Shown here piece after piece: positions 1-7,892 of a stretch of 64,000 nucleotides of DNA; position 1 is the stretch's first letter; every line of letters starts with the position of its first letter. The translations under genes were made by a program, and so were the position numbers. Location of the stretch: positions 428,276 through 492,275 of the forward strand of contig NZ_ML660056.1 of the NCBI RefSeq assembly GCF_007004665.1, given 5' to 3'. This DNA comes from Denitrobaculum tricleocarpae (GTDB lineage: Bacteria > Pseudomonadota > Alphaproteobacteria > Kiloniellales > Kiloniellaceae). Under the pieces are notes generated by a model. That model worked only from the letters and a program-made list of their open reading frames with translations, had not been told where the DNA came from and made no database searches.

Positions 1-580
1 TGGTCTCGGTCTGGATGACTTCGAGGTCCGAAATCGCCGTATGCAGCTTGGGGTCCCAATTGACCAGGCGCTTGTCTTTGTAGATCAGTCCCTGTTTATG
101 GAGCGCAACAAAGACCTTGCGCACCGCATGGGAGAGCCCTTCGTCCATGGTGAAGCGCTCACGCTCCCAGTCGGCGGAGGCTCCAAGCCGCCGCAGCTGC
201 CGCACGATGGTTCCACCGGATTCCGCCTTCCAGTCCCAAACCCGGTTCAGGAACTTCTCCCGCCCAAGGTCATGACGGTTCATGCCCTGTTCAGCCAGCT
301 GACGCTCAACGACCATCTGCGTGGCGATGCCCGCATGGTCGGAGCCCGGCTGCCAGAGAGCATCCTGGCCGGTCATGCGCTGATATCGGATAAGAATGTC
401 CTGCAGCGTAAAGGTTAACGCATGGCCCATGTGCAGGCTGCCGGTTACGTTGGGCGGCGGCATCATGATGGTGTAGGGGGCGGCGTTGGACTCTACGTCT
501 GACTTGAAGGCGTCAGACTCCACCCACTTGGCGTAATGCTTCGCCTCGACCTCTTTGGGCCGATACGTCTTCTCCAGCAT
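1..580 (-). CDS. valS: Valine-tRNA ligase, N-terminal part (runs off the window)
   Basis: Class I aminoacyl-tRNA synthetase that charges tRNA-Val in the cytoplasm. About 193 N-terminal residues are present; the rest lies left of base 1. The reading starts [19 protein letters not shown] and carries [15 protein letters not shown], in which HMGH is the HIGH-type ATP-binding signature. It continues with [14 protein letters not shown], characteristic of ValRS. The ATG at 580 is preferred because no in-frame ATG lies close upstream and the start matches the family. It follows popZ on the same strand, the usual alphaproteobacterial order. The family assignment is secure; only completeness is unknown. 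Confidence 0.95.
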   Translation of the reverse strand, partial: MLEKTYRPKEVEAKHYAKWVESDAFKSDVESNAAPYTIMMPPPNVTGSLHMGHALTFTLQDILIRYQRMTGQDALWQPGSDHAGIATQMVVERQLAEQGMNRHDLGREKFLNRVWDWKAESGGTIVRQLRRLGASADWERERFTMDEGLSHAVRKVFVALHKQGLIYKDKRLVNWDPKLHTAISDLEVIQTET

Positions 581-707
581 CGCTGGGTCATCCTTTTCAT
601 ACCCGGGCGGCCAAGCTCCATCAGAAGCCCCGGCCAGCGGATCGGGCTGTATTTTGAGAATTTTGCCGGAAAGAACCAGCTATCAGATGAAGTGTTTACC
701 GGTGGAA

Positions 708-1397
708 TTACTGATTCTCAACCCGGCGGACCATTTTTTTGATCTCTTCACGAACAATCCGTTCGACCATGCTGGCCAAATTCGCGTCCAGCCAGAGCTT
801 GAGCTCCGGCCGCAAAGCTTCACGGACCAGGTCTTCGATCGTACGGCCATCACCGACCATAAGGGCACGCTGAGTCAGCGCAGCCTTTGCGATTTCCGAG
901 AGTGCTGTGCTTGCCGCAACCTGAGTAGGTTCTGAAATCAGGCTCTCATCATCGGCAACCGGCGGCAAGTCCTCATCAGGCTCGAGAGCGACGTCCAGCG
1001 TCTCCGGCTCTGCCTCAGCCGCGACCTCTTCGGGCTCAGGTTCGGGCTCGGGTTCCGGCTCGACTTCCGCTTCTCCGAAGTCATCATCAAGAATTGGCTT
1101 GGGCTCAGGGATTTCTTCTTCGGCCTCCGCCGCCTGTTCTTCTGGTTCAGCGCCTATTTCAGAGCCGTCCGGATTGACCTTCTCGGTCAACTCCAATTCC
1201 TCTTCCTCATCGTCGGCAGAATCTTCTCCGGCATCTGTATCGGCATCTTCCTGGGCATCTTCCTCTGGGGTTTCCGCCTCTGCGGCCTCCGCCTTTTCAC
1301 CCTCACCTTCTTCGGGATCGTCTTCAGAAATGATCCGCCTGATGGAAGCGAGAATTTCCTCCATTGACGGTTCGTCTTGGTTCTGTTGATCACTCAT
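708..1397 (-). CDS. popZ: PopZ-like polar organizing protein (DUF2497)
   Basis: Probable polar scaffold protein of 229 aa, by family expected to self-assemble at the cell pole and anchor ParB-bound origins. Visible architecture: an N-terminal amphipathic helix (EPSMEEILASIRRIISED, residues about 9-26), a long acidic Pro/Glu-rich linker (about 30-150, including a run of PE repeats), and a C-terminal helical assembly region (LVREALRPELKLWLDANLA onward). This helix-acidic linker-helix plan and the position directly upstream of valS are typical of alphaproteobacterial PopZ. The linker is longer and more acidic than I would expect from the Caulobacter protein, which would still fit phase-separating behaviour (inference). 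Confidence 0.88.
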   Translation of the reverse strand: MSDQQNQDEPSMEEILASIRRIISEDDPEEGEGEKAEAAEAETPEEDAQEDADTDAGEDSADDEEEELELTEKVNPDGSEIGAEPEEQAAEAEEEIPEPKPILDDDFGEAEVEPEPEPEPEPEEVAAEAEPETLDVALEPDEDLPPVADDESLISEPTQVAASTALSEIAKAALTQRALMVGDGRTIEDLVREALRPELKLWLDANLASMVERIVREEIKKMVRRVENQ

Positions 1398-1503
1398 CGA
1401 TCAGGCATCCTGGTAAAAAAACAGAGTTAACATAACTGCAATAGCAAGCCGTTTGCCCCCACGGAATAACACAAGGTGGTTAACAACGGTTAAAGTGCTG
1501 AAT

Positions 1504-2901
1504 TTATTCTGTGCCAGGGGCGGTAATACCGAACCACTTGTTCCGAACGGCGCGATAATCGGCTTCGACGTCATAAACCTCGACCGGCAATGCAATCTCG
1601 CCAGCGCTGAGCTGTCCGATCGCGGAGAGGACCTGATATCCGGCAACAACCTCATCGCGCTGCGCACCCACCAGGCTCACCTGCGCATTCAGAAGTTCCT
1701 GCTCGGCATCCAGGATATCCAGAATGGTCCGCGCGCCGACCTCATTTTCCTGACGCACGCCTTCCAGAGCGATTTCAGCCGATGCAACCGCTGACTCGAA
1801 GGACCTGATCTGGGCCCGCGCCGTCTGGAGGTCTTCCCAGGCGGAAACTGCAATCTGTTCCGCCCGGCGGCGCTGCTCCTCGATCTCGACACGGCGTTGG
1901 CTGGAAATCTGCTTTGCGGCACGCACCCGGCTGTAGACGCTGCCCTGCTGGTAAATCGGGATTGAGACCTGGGCGATAATGGAGGCGGAATCGGTCTCTG
2001 TATCAGAGTTGCTGACCTCGTCTTGGTGCGAGAGCGAGCCGACCAGGTTGACCTCCGGATAGAGTTCGCCTTTGACCTGACGCACATTCTTTTCCGCCGC
2101 ACGCTCGGTAAAGACGGCGGAAGTTACATCCGGGTTATTCTCGGTCGCCAGTGTAACAACCTCATCCTGAGTGGCCGGCAGATTGACCGGTACGGGCGGT
2201 GTCACCAGGGTGCCCGGAAATGACCCGATGACTTCCTGATACACCGCGCGACTGGTTGCAAGACTGCCTTCGGCGGCGATCCGATCCGAAACCGCAGTGG
2301 CCAGACGGGTTTCGGCCTGCGCCACATCGGTTCGGGTCACCTCACCGACTTCAAAGCGGTCGCCGGTTGCCTCCAACTGCTGACCGATGACGTCTTCATT
2401 GCTGATATTCAGCTGCAAAACGGCCTGATCCCGCCAGACGTCGGTGTAGCTTGTCGCCGCATTCAGCAGGACAGACTGCTCCGTGGAGCGGACAATCTCC
2501 CGCTGCGCCCTGACCTCGTTCTCGGCGCGTTCGGTCCCAGCAATGGTCCTGCCGCCCCTGTAAAGCGGTTGAGTTACATCTACGTTCGCCGTGAAGGGTG
2601 TGAGTGAGTCCTCGCTGTCAGTGGTATCGGATTCAAACTCCGACCGGCGCTTACCAACCGATGTTCCGGCCGTGACGTTGGGCCGCCAGTTGGAGAGCTC
2701 CTGCGGGACGTTTTCGTTAACCGAGCGCAACTGCGCGCGGGCGGCGCGAAGCGTCGGGTTCGTGTCATAGGCTTGCGATAGAGCCTCGGGCAGGGTTTGC
2801 GCGACCGCGCCCGACGGAGTCCAGAGCATAACGGATGCGAGCGTTGCAAACACACCCAGTCGGCGGACCGTCTCGGACGATTTAGATTCTGCCGATTTCA
2901 T
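1504..2901 (-). CDS. tolC: TolC family outer-membrane efflux channel
   Basis: Outer-membrane channel subunit of type I secretion and RND efflux, 465 aa. An N-terminal signal peptide ends near GAVAQT and is followed by TLPEALSQAYDTNPTLRAARAQL, the classic start of a TolC first repeat. Two structural repeats follow, with long coiled-coil helices and the conserved VTRTDVAQAETRL and GARTILDILDAEQELLNA segments. The ATG at 2901 is chosen; a GTG two codons upstream is possible. No membrane-fusion or inner-membrane pump gene is adjacent, so the partner is encoded elsewhere. It sits downstream of pcm on the same strand, an order I know from other alphaproteobacteria. Confidence 0.93.
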   Translation of the reverse strand: MKSAESKSSETVRRLGVFATLASVMLWTPSGAVAQTLPEALSQAYDTNPTLRAARAQLRSVNENVPQELSNWRPNVTAGTSVGKRRSEFESDTTDSEDSLTPFTANVDVTQPLYRGGRTIAGTERAENEVRAQREIVRSTEQSVLLNAATSYTDVWRDQAVLQLNISNEDVIGQQLEATGDRFEVGEVTRTDVAQAETRLATAVSDRIAAEGSLATSRAVYQEVIGSFPGTLVTPPVPVNLPATQDEVVTLATENNPDVTSAVFTERAAEKNVRQVKGELYPEVNLVGSLSHQDEVSNSDTETDSASIIAQVSIPIYQQGSVYSRVRAAKQISSQRRVEIEEQRRRAEQIAVSAWEDLQTARAQIRSFESAVASAEIALEGVRQENEVGARTILDILDAEQELLNAQVSLVGAQRDEVVAGYQVLSAIGQLSAGEIALPVEVYDVEADYRAVRNKWFGITAPGTE

Positions 2902-2986
2902 TTTCACCTAGCCGCTCCCAAATGCCGTTTAAAAATCTCTGCGGGCCCAAAACCCACCAGAGGATGTGTGGTCCTTGTCACCAAGG

Positions 2987-3643
2987 TCAAAATACAAATT
3001 CGTCTTTTCGTTCGAACCCGCTGAGGATCGGTGTTGAGGCATCGAAAAGCGGTCTGGCGGATACATTGGCGCCAACGCGCTGCATAAGCGTGGCCCGCCC
3101 CACACCACCCTCGTCTTGTATCACGGCAGCCAACCGTCCGCCTTCTGCCAGCTGTTCGATGACGGATGCGGGAACTGCCGTAACCGCACCACTGAAGAGG
3201 ATAACATCATAAGGCGCCTGTTTGGCATAGCCTGCCGTCATCGCGCCCGTGACGACGACCGCATTGTCAATCCCCATATCGTTCAGGGTCTCATTGGCAG
3301 TCTCGACCAGCGCCTCGTCACTATCGAGTCCGACCACCGTTGCCGCAATCTGCGCAAGGATCGCCGTGCCGTAGCCTCTTGCGGCGCCGACCTCCAGGAC
3401 AATGTCCTCGCTTGTCGGAGCCGCGGCTTGGATCAGCCGCGCCAAAACCATGGGCTCCATGACATAACGCCCATCGCCTATGGCGAGGTCTTCATCAACA
3501 TAGGCAATGCCGCGGAGCGTCTCGGGCAGGAAGACTTCTCGGGGGATGGTCTCAAAGCTCTCGATCACCTTCAGGTCGGTCACCTTGTTGGTCCGAAGCT
3601 GGCTATCCACCATCGTTGCGCGGGCCGCATTGAAATCGGTCAT
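2987..3643 (-). CDS. pcm: Protein-L-isoaspartate O-methyltransferase
   Basis: SAM-dependent methyltransferase family that repairs isoaspartyl residues in damaged proteins; 218 aa from MTDFNAARATMVDSQLRTN. Motif I reads VLEVGAARGYGTAILAQIA, with an acidic post-motif VGLDSDEA. The DSQLRTNKVTD start is typical of the alphaproteobacterial branch, which is rather diverged from the enterobacterial enzyme. An upstream in-frame extension to 3775 has low-quality sequence and is not used. It lies upstream of tolC on the same strand with an 85-bp gap. Some members of this branch are annotated only as methyltransferases, so the exact substrate is less certain than the fold. Confidence 0.87.
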   Translation of the reverse strand: MTDFNAARATMVDSQLRTNKVTDLKVIESFETIPREVFLPETLRGIAYVDEDLAIGDGRYVMEPMVLARLIQAAAPTSEDIVLEVGAARGYGTAILAQIAATVVGLDSDEALVETANETLNDMGIDNAVVVTGAMTAGYAKQAPYDVILFSGAVTAVPASVIEQLAEGGRLAAVIQDEGGVGRATLMQRVGANVSARPLFDASTPILSGFERKDEFVF

Positions 3644-3905
3644 TTCTGTCTCGTCATCTGCTTGCAGTACAGGCACGAAGCCGCGAATCTTCCATACGCG
3701 AGGTCTCTGCGTCGTTATATGACGGGCATCGGACGATGACAATCGCTCAGACAGCCCCGAGCAATGCCAATACACCCGAATTCACCCGACCCACTGCGGC
3801 CCCGTTAATCGCACTTGACCGCTTGACCCCGATAATCCCTCTCTTTATACCTCGCGTCTCAGTCGTTTTACCTGTTGTTCTATTGCCACAGGTACAGACT
3901 GCTGA

Positions 3906-3979
3906 GGCCCGGTAGCAGAGTGGTTATGCAGAGGATTGCAAATCCTTGTACGTCGGTTCGATTCCGGCCCGGGCCTCCA
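3906..3979 (+). tRNA. tRNA-Cys (GCA)
   Basis: 74 nt including an encoded CCA. The acceptor stem GGCCCGG (3906-3912) pairs with CCGGGCC (3969-3975), the discriminator is T at 3976 (the identity base of tRNA-Cys) and CCA occupies 3977-3979. The anticodon loop TTGCAAA carries GCA between GAGGA and TCCTT, and the T-arm contains GGTTCGATTCC. Confidence 0.97.
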
Positions 3980-4226
3980 GATTTCTCCCCGACCTGTCCG
4001 GCTCCCTTCCTTGATAGGGACTTTAAGGTGAAAGCATCCCGGAGTCGGGCCTCACCTCAGGTAGTGAAAAGAACCCTTCCAATCCGTTTCCAAGGGAACA
4101 TGACCCCTGTCCGTTCCTGCTCAGCTATGCCAAACCTGCATTTTCATATAGTCTTGCGCTCGGAAACGCTCGGTAACACCGCTTACCGGAAACGGATCTT
4201 GTCTGAAACAACACCGGAACACTGGG

Positions 4227-4409
4227 ATGTTGAGAGAGAGCATTGCGGTCTGTTTGCCCGAGCGCCTGCATCCCATCAGCCGGGTCTATCTGGAAAACTG
4301 GCTGTCCGGCGATCTCTCGACAGCTGAATTCCTGAGGTGGTTTCACATGCCCAACTCCGATTACATCGCGGTTGCGAACTGTATCCTGACCGTGGCGGCT
4401 GGCGCCTGA
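4227..4409 (+). CDS. Small protein of unknown function (60 aa)
   Basis: An ORF between the two tRNA genes encoding MLRESIAVCLPERLHPI...ILTVAAGA, 60 aa. I do not recognise a family. It has protein-like composition (aromatic and Leu-rich core RVYLENWLSGD, then AEFLRWF) and third codon positions rich in G/C like real genes here. A small hairpin lies 35 bp after the stop. No convincing Shine-Dalgarno is seen before the ATG. It could be a genuine small protein or a chance ORF. Confidence 0.42.
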   Translation: MLRESIAVCLPERLHPISRVYLENWLSGDLSTAEFLRWFHMPNSDYIAVANCILTVAAGA

Positions 4410-4444
4410 TAAACAGGTTTCAATGCCTGCCGCGCAACGCAAGA

Positions 4445-4463
4445 GTCCCGAATGAATCGGGAC
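4445..4463 (+). terminator. Hairpin after small ORF, weak terminator candidate
   Basis: GTCCCGA (4445-4451) and TCGGGAC (4457-4463) form a perfect 7-bp stem with a 5-nt loop, 35 bp past the stop of the 60-aa ORF. There is no T-run behind it on the plus strand, so factor-independent termination is doubtful. Confidence 0.35.
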
Positions 4464-4585
4464 CGTCATAAAAAATGAAAAAAAGCCCCCAAACCATTTG
4501 CAGCCCTGCGAGGTGTTTGATATAACCCCGCCGCTCCCACTTGGGAGCAACACCGGCCTTCCGGCCCCTTGCCGGAGTCCTTTGT

Positions 4586-4661
4586 TCCGCGGTAGCTCAG
4601 TTGGTAGAGCAGGTGGCTGTTAACCACCTTGTCGCAGGTTCGAGTCCTGCCCGCGGAGCCA
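4586..4661 (+). tRNA. tRNA-Asn (GTT)
   Basis: 76 nt including an encoded CCA. The acceptor stem TCCGCGG (4586-4592) pairs with CCGCGGA (4651-4657), followed by discriminator G and CCA at 4659-4661. The D-arm GCTCAGTTGGTAGAGC and T-arm GGTTCGAGTCC are canonical. The anticodon stem GGTGG/CCACC encloses a loop containing GTT. Confidence 0.97.
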
Positions 4662-4676
4662 ATTCTCTGGCTTTTT
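4657..4676 (+). terminator. Short terminator overlapping the tRNA-Asn 3' end
   Basis: AGCCA (4657-4661, the tRNA 3' end) can pair with TGGCT (4668-4672), and five T residues follow at 4672-4676. The stem is short, so this is only a candidate termination site for the tRNA. Confidence 0.35.
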
Positions 4677-4702
4677 GTCCTCATTCCCCAGTTGACTTGA
4701 TC

Positions 4703-6679
4703 TTAGTTCACCGCGCGGTCGGTCGCAGTGGTATCCAGAACCAGGATGCAATCCTGACCTGTACTCTTTATCTTGGCGCAGGCTACGGACATGGTTTCAC
4801 GGTCCGCACCGACTTCGGTCATAACGCGGAAGTAACCCGTGCCAGCGATCTCCGCTTTATGAACCCTCAAGTCGAAACCCTTCAGCAGATCCTGGAAAGC
4901 CGCTTCGAACTGCTGATGAAGTTGAGACGCCTCCTCGGCCGAGCGCAGGGCCGCCAATTGAATGAGAAAGCGGTCTTCGAGAGGCTCGCTCTGACTTGCC
5001 GGTCGCGCCGAGTCTACTGACTTCAAGAGACTCTCCGGTTCTGGCAGCAGTTCGTTCCCGGAATCCGCCCTCTCGACGGCACCGGGATCCGTTGCAGTTG
5101 GTGCCACAGCGGTCGTCAGCTCACCGGGCTGCAATTGATTGGGAATGACTGTCTCCGGACTCGATTTGCCAGCCGCGACATCCGAGGCCGGTTGAAAGAG
5201 AGCCTCTTCAGCAAGCGATTTGTCGTCAGAGGCTGTGAGCGCTGCCGCAATGACCTCCGGCAGCTGTTCGATGCTCTCCTTCTCCACGACGTTCCGGGCA
5301 AGCGTTAGAGTCTCATCCTGCGGAGCCAACGTCTCCGGCACTTGAAACAGAAGACCTGCCGGCAAGGCAACCGCGACCAGGACGATAGAGGCCGCCAGAC
5401 CATATCGGGCCAGTGGCGCGGGTCGTCTGCGAGGAATGACAGTATCGCGCGGCGGTGAAAGACCGACGGCGTCATCCTCTAAATGGTCTTCAGTTTCCTC
5501 CGTTGAATGCGGCAGAGTCTCGAACAGCTCCTCTTCGGAACTCTCTCGCTGGCTACCCTTCTCTTCAACCTCGGGATCGGAGGGCGCATCCTCTATATAA
5601 ATTCCTTCTTCAGTTAAGGCGTCGGAAAGCCCGGCGATGGAAGCCCCGTTCTCGCCAGCTGCCATTGCTTCTCCCGGCTCGAGATCTGCCTTTGACTCCG
5701 GCTCAGGGTCACTTAATGAATCGGATAATGGTTCGATGGCGCTTTCATTGACAGAGGACTCACCGTGGAGAATTCGGGCGTCAGGCGTTTCCGTCACTTC
5801 ACTGGCTGAAGCGATCTCGCTCTCTTCCGGAGTCCTGGCATCCGGCACCCCGGCAAGGACCGTCAACAGACCCTCGTCCATCATATCCCGGGCAACGGCA
5901 GCCACCGCCTCGTGATCGATACGCTGCAGCTGCTCCAGGAAGCCATGCAACAACAGACGGTCACAGATGACGTTGATGCGCCTCGGAACGCCGTCACTCA
6001 AGAGATGGATTGCTTCGAGAGCAGGGTCGGAAAATTCAGGCTTACCGCTCCAGTTTGCAAAGCTGAGACGATGATAGATATAGCTGCGCGTATCGTCGGC
6101 ATGCAGCGCACCGAGATGACAGGATGTGACCACTCTCTGCCTGAGTTGTTCCATCCGCTCATCGGCCAGAGTCTCCCTGAACTCCGGCTGCCCGACCAGA
6201 AAGATCTGCAACAGCGATTCGCCAGGCAGGCTGAAGTTAGAGAGCATCCTGAGTTCCTCAAGCGAGGACTCCGGCAGATTTTGAACCTCATCGACGAAGA
6301 GGATCGGACGGCGGCTCAGCGCCCGCTCTTCCTCGAGAAAGGTACGGATCCCCATGAGCAAAGAGGCTTTGTTTTCGGCTTCCGGTTCAATGCCGAAGGT
6401 TGCCGCGATAAGGGGCAGCAGATCCTCGTGCTGGACGAGCGACGTTACGATGGTCCCGGTGACGTAGCGTGATTCTTCCAGCTCGGAGAGAATGCGATTG
6501 ACCAGCGTGGTCTTTCCGGCGCCAACCTCGCCTGTGATGACGACAAAGCCCTCGTTCCGGTTCAACGCATATCGCAAATGCGCCAACGCCTTTTTGTGCG
6601 GTTCGGCCACATAGAAGAACCGGTGGTCGGGGTTCAGGCGGAACGGGCTCCCCTTCAGGTCGTAGTATTCAGTGTACAT
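4703..6679 (-). CDS. ExeA/GspA-like AAA ATPase with transmembrane segment and C-terminal SPOR domain
   Basis: 658 aa. Residues 1-270 are an ExeA/GspA-type ATPase beginning MYTEYYDLKGSPFRLNPDHR, with Walker A GEVGAGKTT (50-58) and Walker B ILFVDEVQ. Next come about 150 residues of acidic linker, one hydrophobic segment (YGLAASIVLVAVALPAGLL) and a periplasmic tail. The tail ends in a SPOR domain (DRFLIQLAALRSAEEASQLHQ to the C-terminus), which by family binds denuded septal peptidoglycan glycans. In known systems ExeA helps the secretin cross peptidoglycan or senses PEP-CTERM export; here no secretin or exosortase genes are nearby. It is last in a unit with the TAXI (gap 56 bp) and Sel1-repeat genes. 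The domain calls are solid, the process is unknown. Confidence 0.85.
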   Translation of the reverse strand: MYTEYYDLKGSPFRLNPDHRFFYVAEPHKKALAHLRYALNRNEGFVVITGEVGAGKTTLVNRILSELEESRYVTGTIVTSLVQHEDLLPLIAATFGIEPEAENKASLLMGIRTFLEEERALSRRPILFVDEVQNLPESSLEELRMLSNFSLPGESLLQIFLVGQPEFRETLADERMEQLRQRVVTSCHLGALHADDTRSYIYHRLSFANWSGKPEFSDPALEAIHLLSDGVPRRINVICDRLLLHGFLEQLQRIDHEAVAAVARDMMDEGLLTVLAGVPDARTPEESEIASASEVTETPDARILHGESSVNESAIEPLSDSLSDPEPESKADLEPGEAMAAGENGASIAGLSDALTEEGIYIEDAPSDPEVEEKGSQRESSEEELFETLPHSTEETEDHLEDDAVGLSPPRDTVIPRRRPAPLARYGLAASIVLVAVALPAGLLFQVPETLAPQDETLTLARNVVEKESIEQLPEVIAAALTASDDKSLAEEALFQPASDVAAGKSSPETVIPNQLQPGELTTAVAPTATDPGAVERADSGNELLPEPESLLKSVDSARPASQSEPLEDRFLIQLAALRSAEEASQLHQQFEAAFQDLLKGFDLRVHKAEIAGTGYFRVMTEVGADRETMSVACAKIKSTGQDCILVLDTTATDRAVN

Positions 6680-6735
6680 ATTGGCTCGCCGATAACGCGC
6701 CTCTCAGCCCTGGCGCAGAAAAACCTGGTCTCGCG

Positions 6736-7839
6736 CTATTGGCTTTGACTTGCCTGCCAAAGCTGGAAAAGTTTGAAGAGTTCTTCCTTGCTGGCGTCAT
6801 CTGACAGCTTCTCGGACAGAGAAGACTCCTGACTGGCCAGGAAAGCTTCGAACGCGGTCTTGGAGCTGTCGGTCTCGTCTCCGGCCACGATGTTTTTCGC
6901 CAGCCAATCTTCCGCAGGCTGATAACGATTCCAGCCGGGCACGACAGCCGTCAGGCTGACCTCCCGCCATTTGCGATGGCGCGGCGCCTGCTGAAATTCG
7001 GCAAACTTCGAAAAGAAGGCATCGATAAAGTTGATCGTCTTCTGCCTCCGCGGATGGTCTTGAGGCCAGTTGTAGACCGCCATCACGGCGCCCACCGCCA
7101 GGGTCTTGACCGCCTCGCCTTCCGCGATGAGCTGCGGATAGTCATCGTGGGAAAAACGGGATGGCAGATAGGTCTCGAGAATTTTTTCCGTTAGCGGGAT
7201 CGGGAGCAACTGCAGCCCGTTGCCGGCCTCAAAGCTGTTGAAGAGCTGCGCCGGTTTGCCCGCGACATACACCAGTCCCGCAATCTCGCCGGACTTGACC
7301 TTCTCCAGGGCCAGCCCCTGGTCGAAGCTGACAGGCTCAGGTGCGACCCCGAGACGGTCGAAGACGATGGAAGCGGTCATGAAGGTGCCGCTGCCCCGTA
7401 CCCCGAAATTGACCTTCTTTCCCGCCAGGTCTTCGACACTTTTAATGTCTTTCGAGACCAGAAGGTGAAATTCTTCATTGTAGAGCTTGGTGATGTAATG
7501 AACCCGGTTGTCGATCGTCGGATGCCGGTTCGATTCCTTGACGAAGGCGAAAACGTCGGATTGCACAATGCCGATATCGATGCCGCGCAGATAAAGAATG
7601 TCGTCGATGTTCTGGACCGAGCCTTTGCCCATGATCGGAAGGACACGCAGATCCTCGTTGTTGTCCAGCACCGAGGCGAGATCCGTTGCGATCCGGATGT
7701 AGGTTCCATTGATCCCGCCCGAGATGATGCTGACGGTCCCCTTGTTGATCTGCTCCCGCAGATCGTCAGCTGCATGCGCGGATCCCGCTGCCAGCAGAAC
7801 AAGGCCTCCGATTATCGTTCGAAATAGTCTTCTCAACAT
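6736..7839 (-). CDS. TAXI-family periplasmic solute-binding protein
   Basis: 367-aa exported binding protein. The signal peptide MLRRLFRTIIGGLVLLAAG...AHAA is followed by TVSIISGGINGTYIRIATDLA, the signature opening of TAXI (TRAP-associated extracytoplasmic immunogenic) proteins. FGVRGSGTFMTASIVFDRLG is also family-typical. The ATG at 7839 is preferred over a GTG at 7857 because GGGGGAG lies at the right distance upstream. TAXI proteins usually feed fused DctQM membrane subunits, but none occurs in this window. The gene lies 53 bp after the Sel1-repeat gene and 56 bp before the ExeA-SPOR gene, so a sensory rather than transport role is possible (inference). Confidence 0.88.
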   Translation of the reverse strand: MLRRLFRTIIGGLVLLAAGSAHAADDLREQINKGTVSIISGGINGTYIRIATDLASVLDNNEDLRVLPIMGKGSVQNIDDILYLRGIDIGIVQSDVFAFVKESNRHPTIDNRVHYITKLYNEEFHLLVSKDIKSVEDLAGKKVNFGVRGSGTFMTASIVFDRLGVAPEPVSFDQGLALEKVKSGEIAGLVYVAGKPAQLFNSFEAGNGLQLLPIPLTEKILETYLPSRFSHDDYPQLIAEGEAVKTLAVGAVMAVYNWPQDHPRRQKTINFIDAFFSKFAEFQQAPRHRKWREVSLTAVVPGWNRYQPAEDWLAKNIVAGDETDSSKTAFEAFLASQESSLSEKLSDDASKEELFKLFQLWQASQSQ

Positions 7840-7892
7840 TTTCTCTCCCCCTGACACTCTTTATTCCTCATGCATATTCGAAAATCCCGCGC

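Noticed and set aside
3875..4327. 150-codon plus-strand frame
   Set aside because: It reads straight through tRNA-Cys and overlaps the better 60-codon frame.
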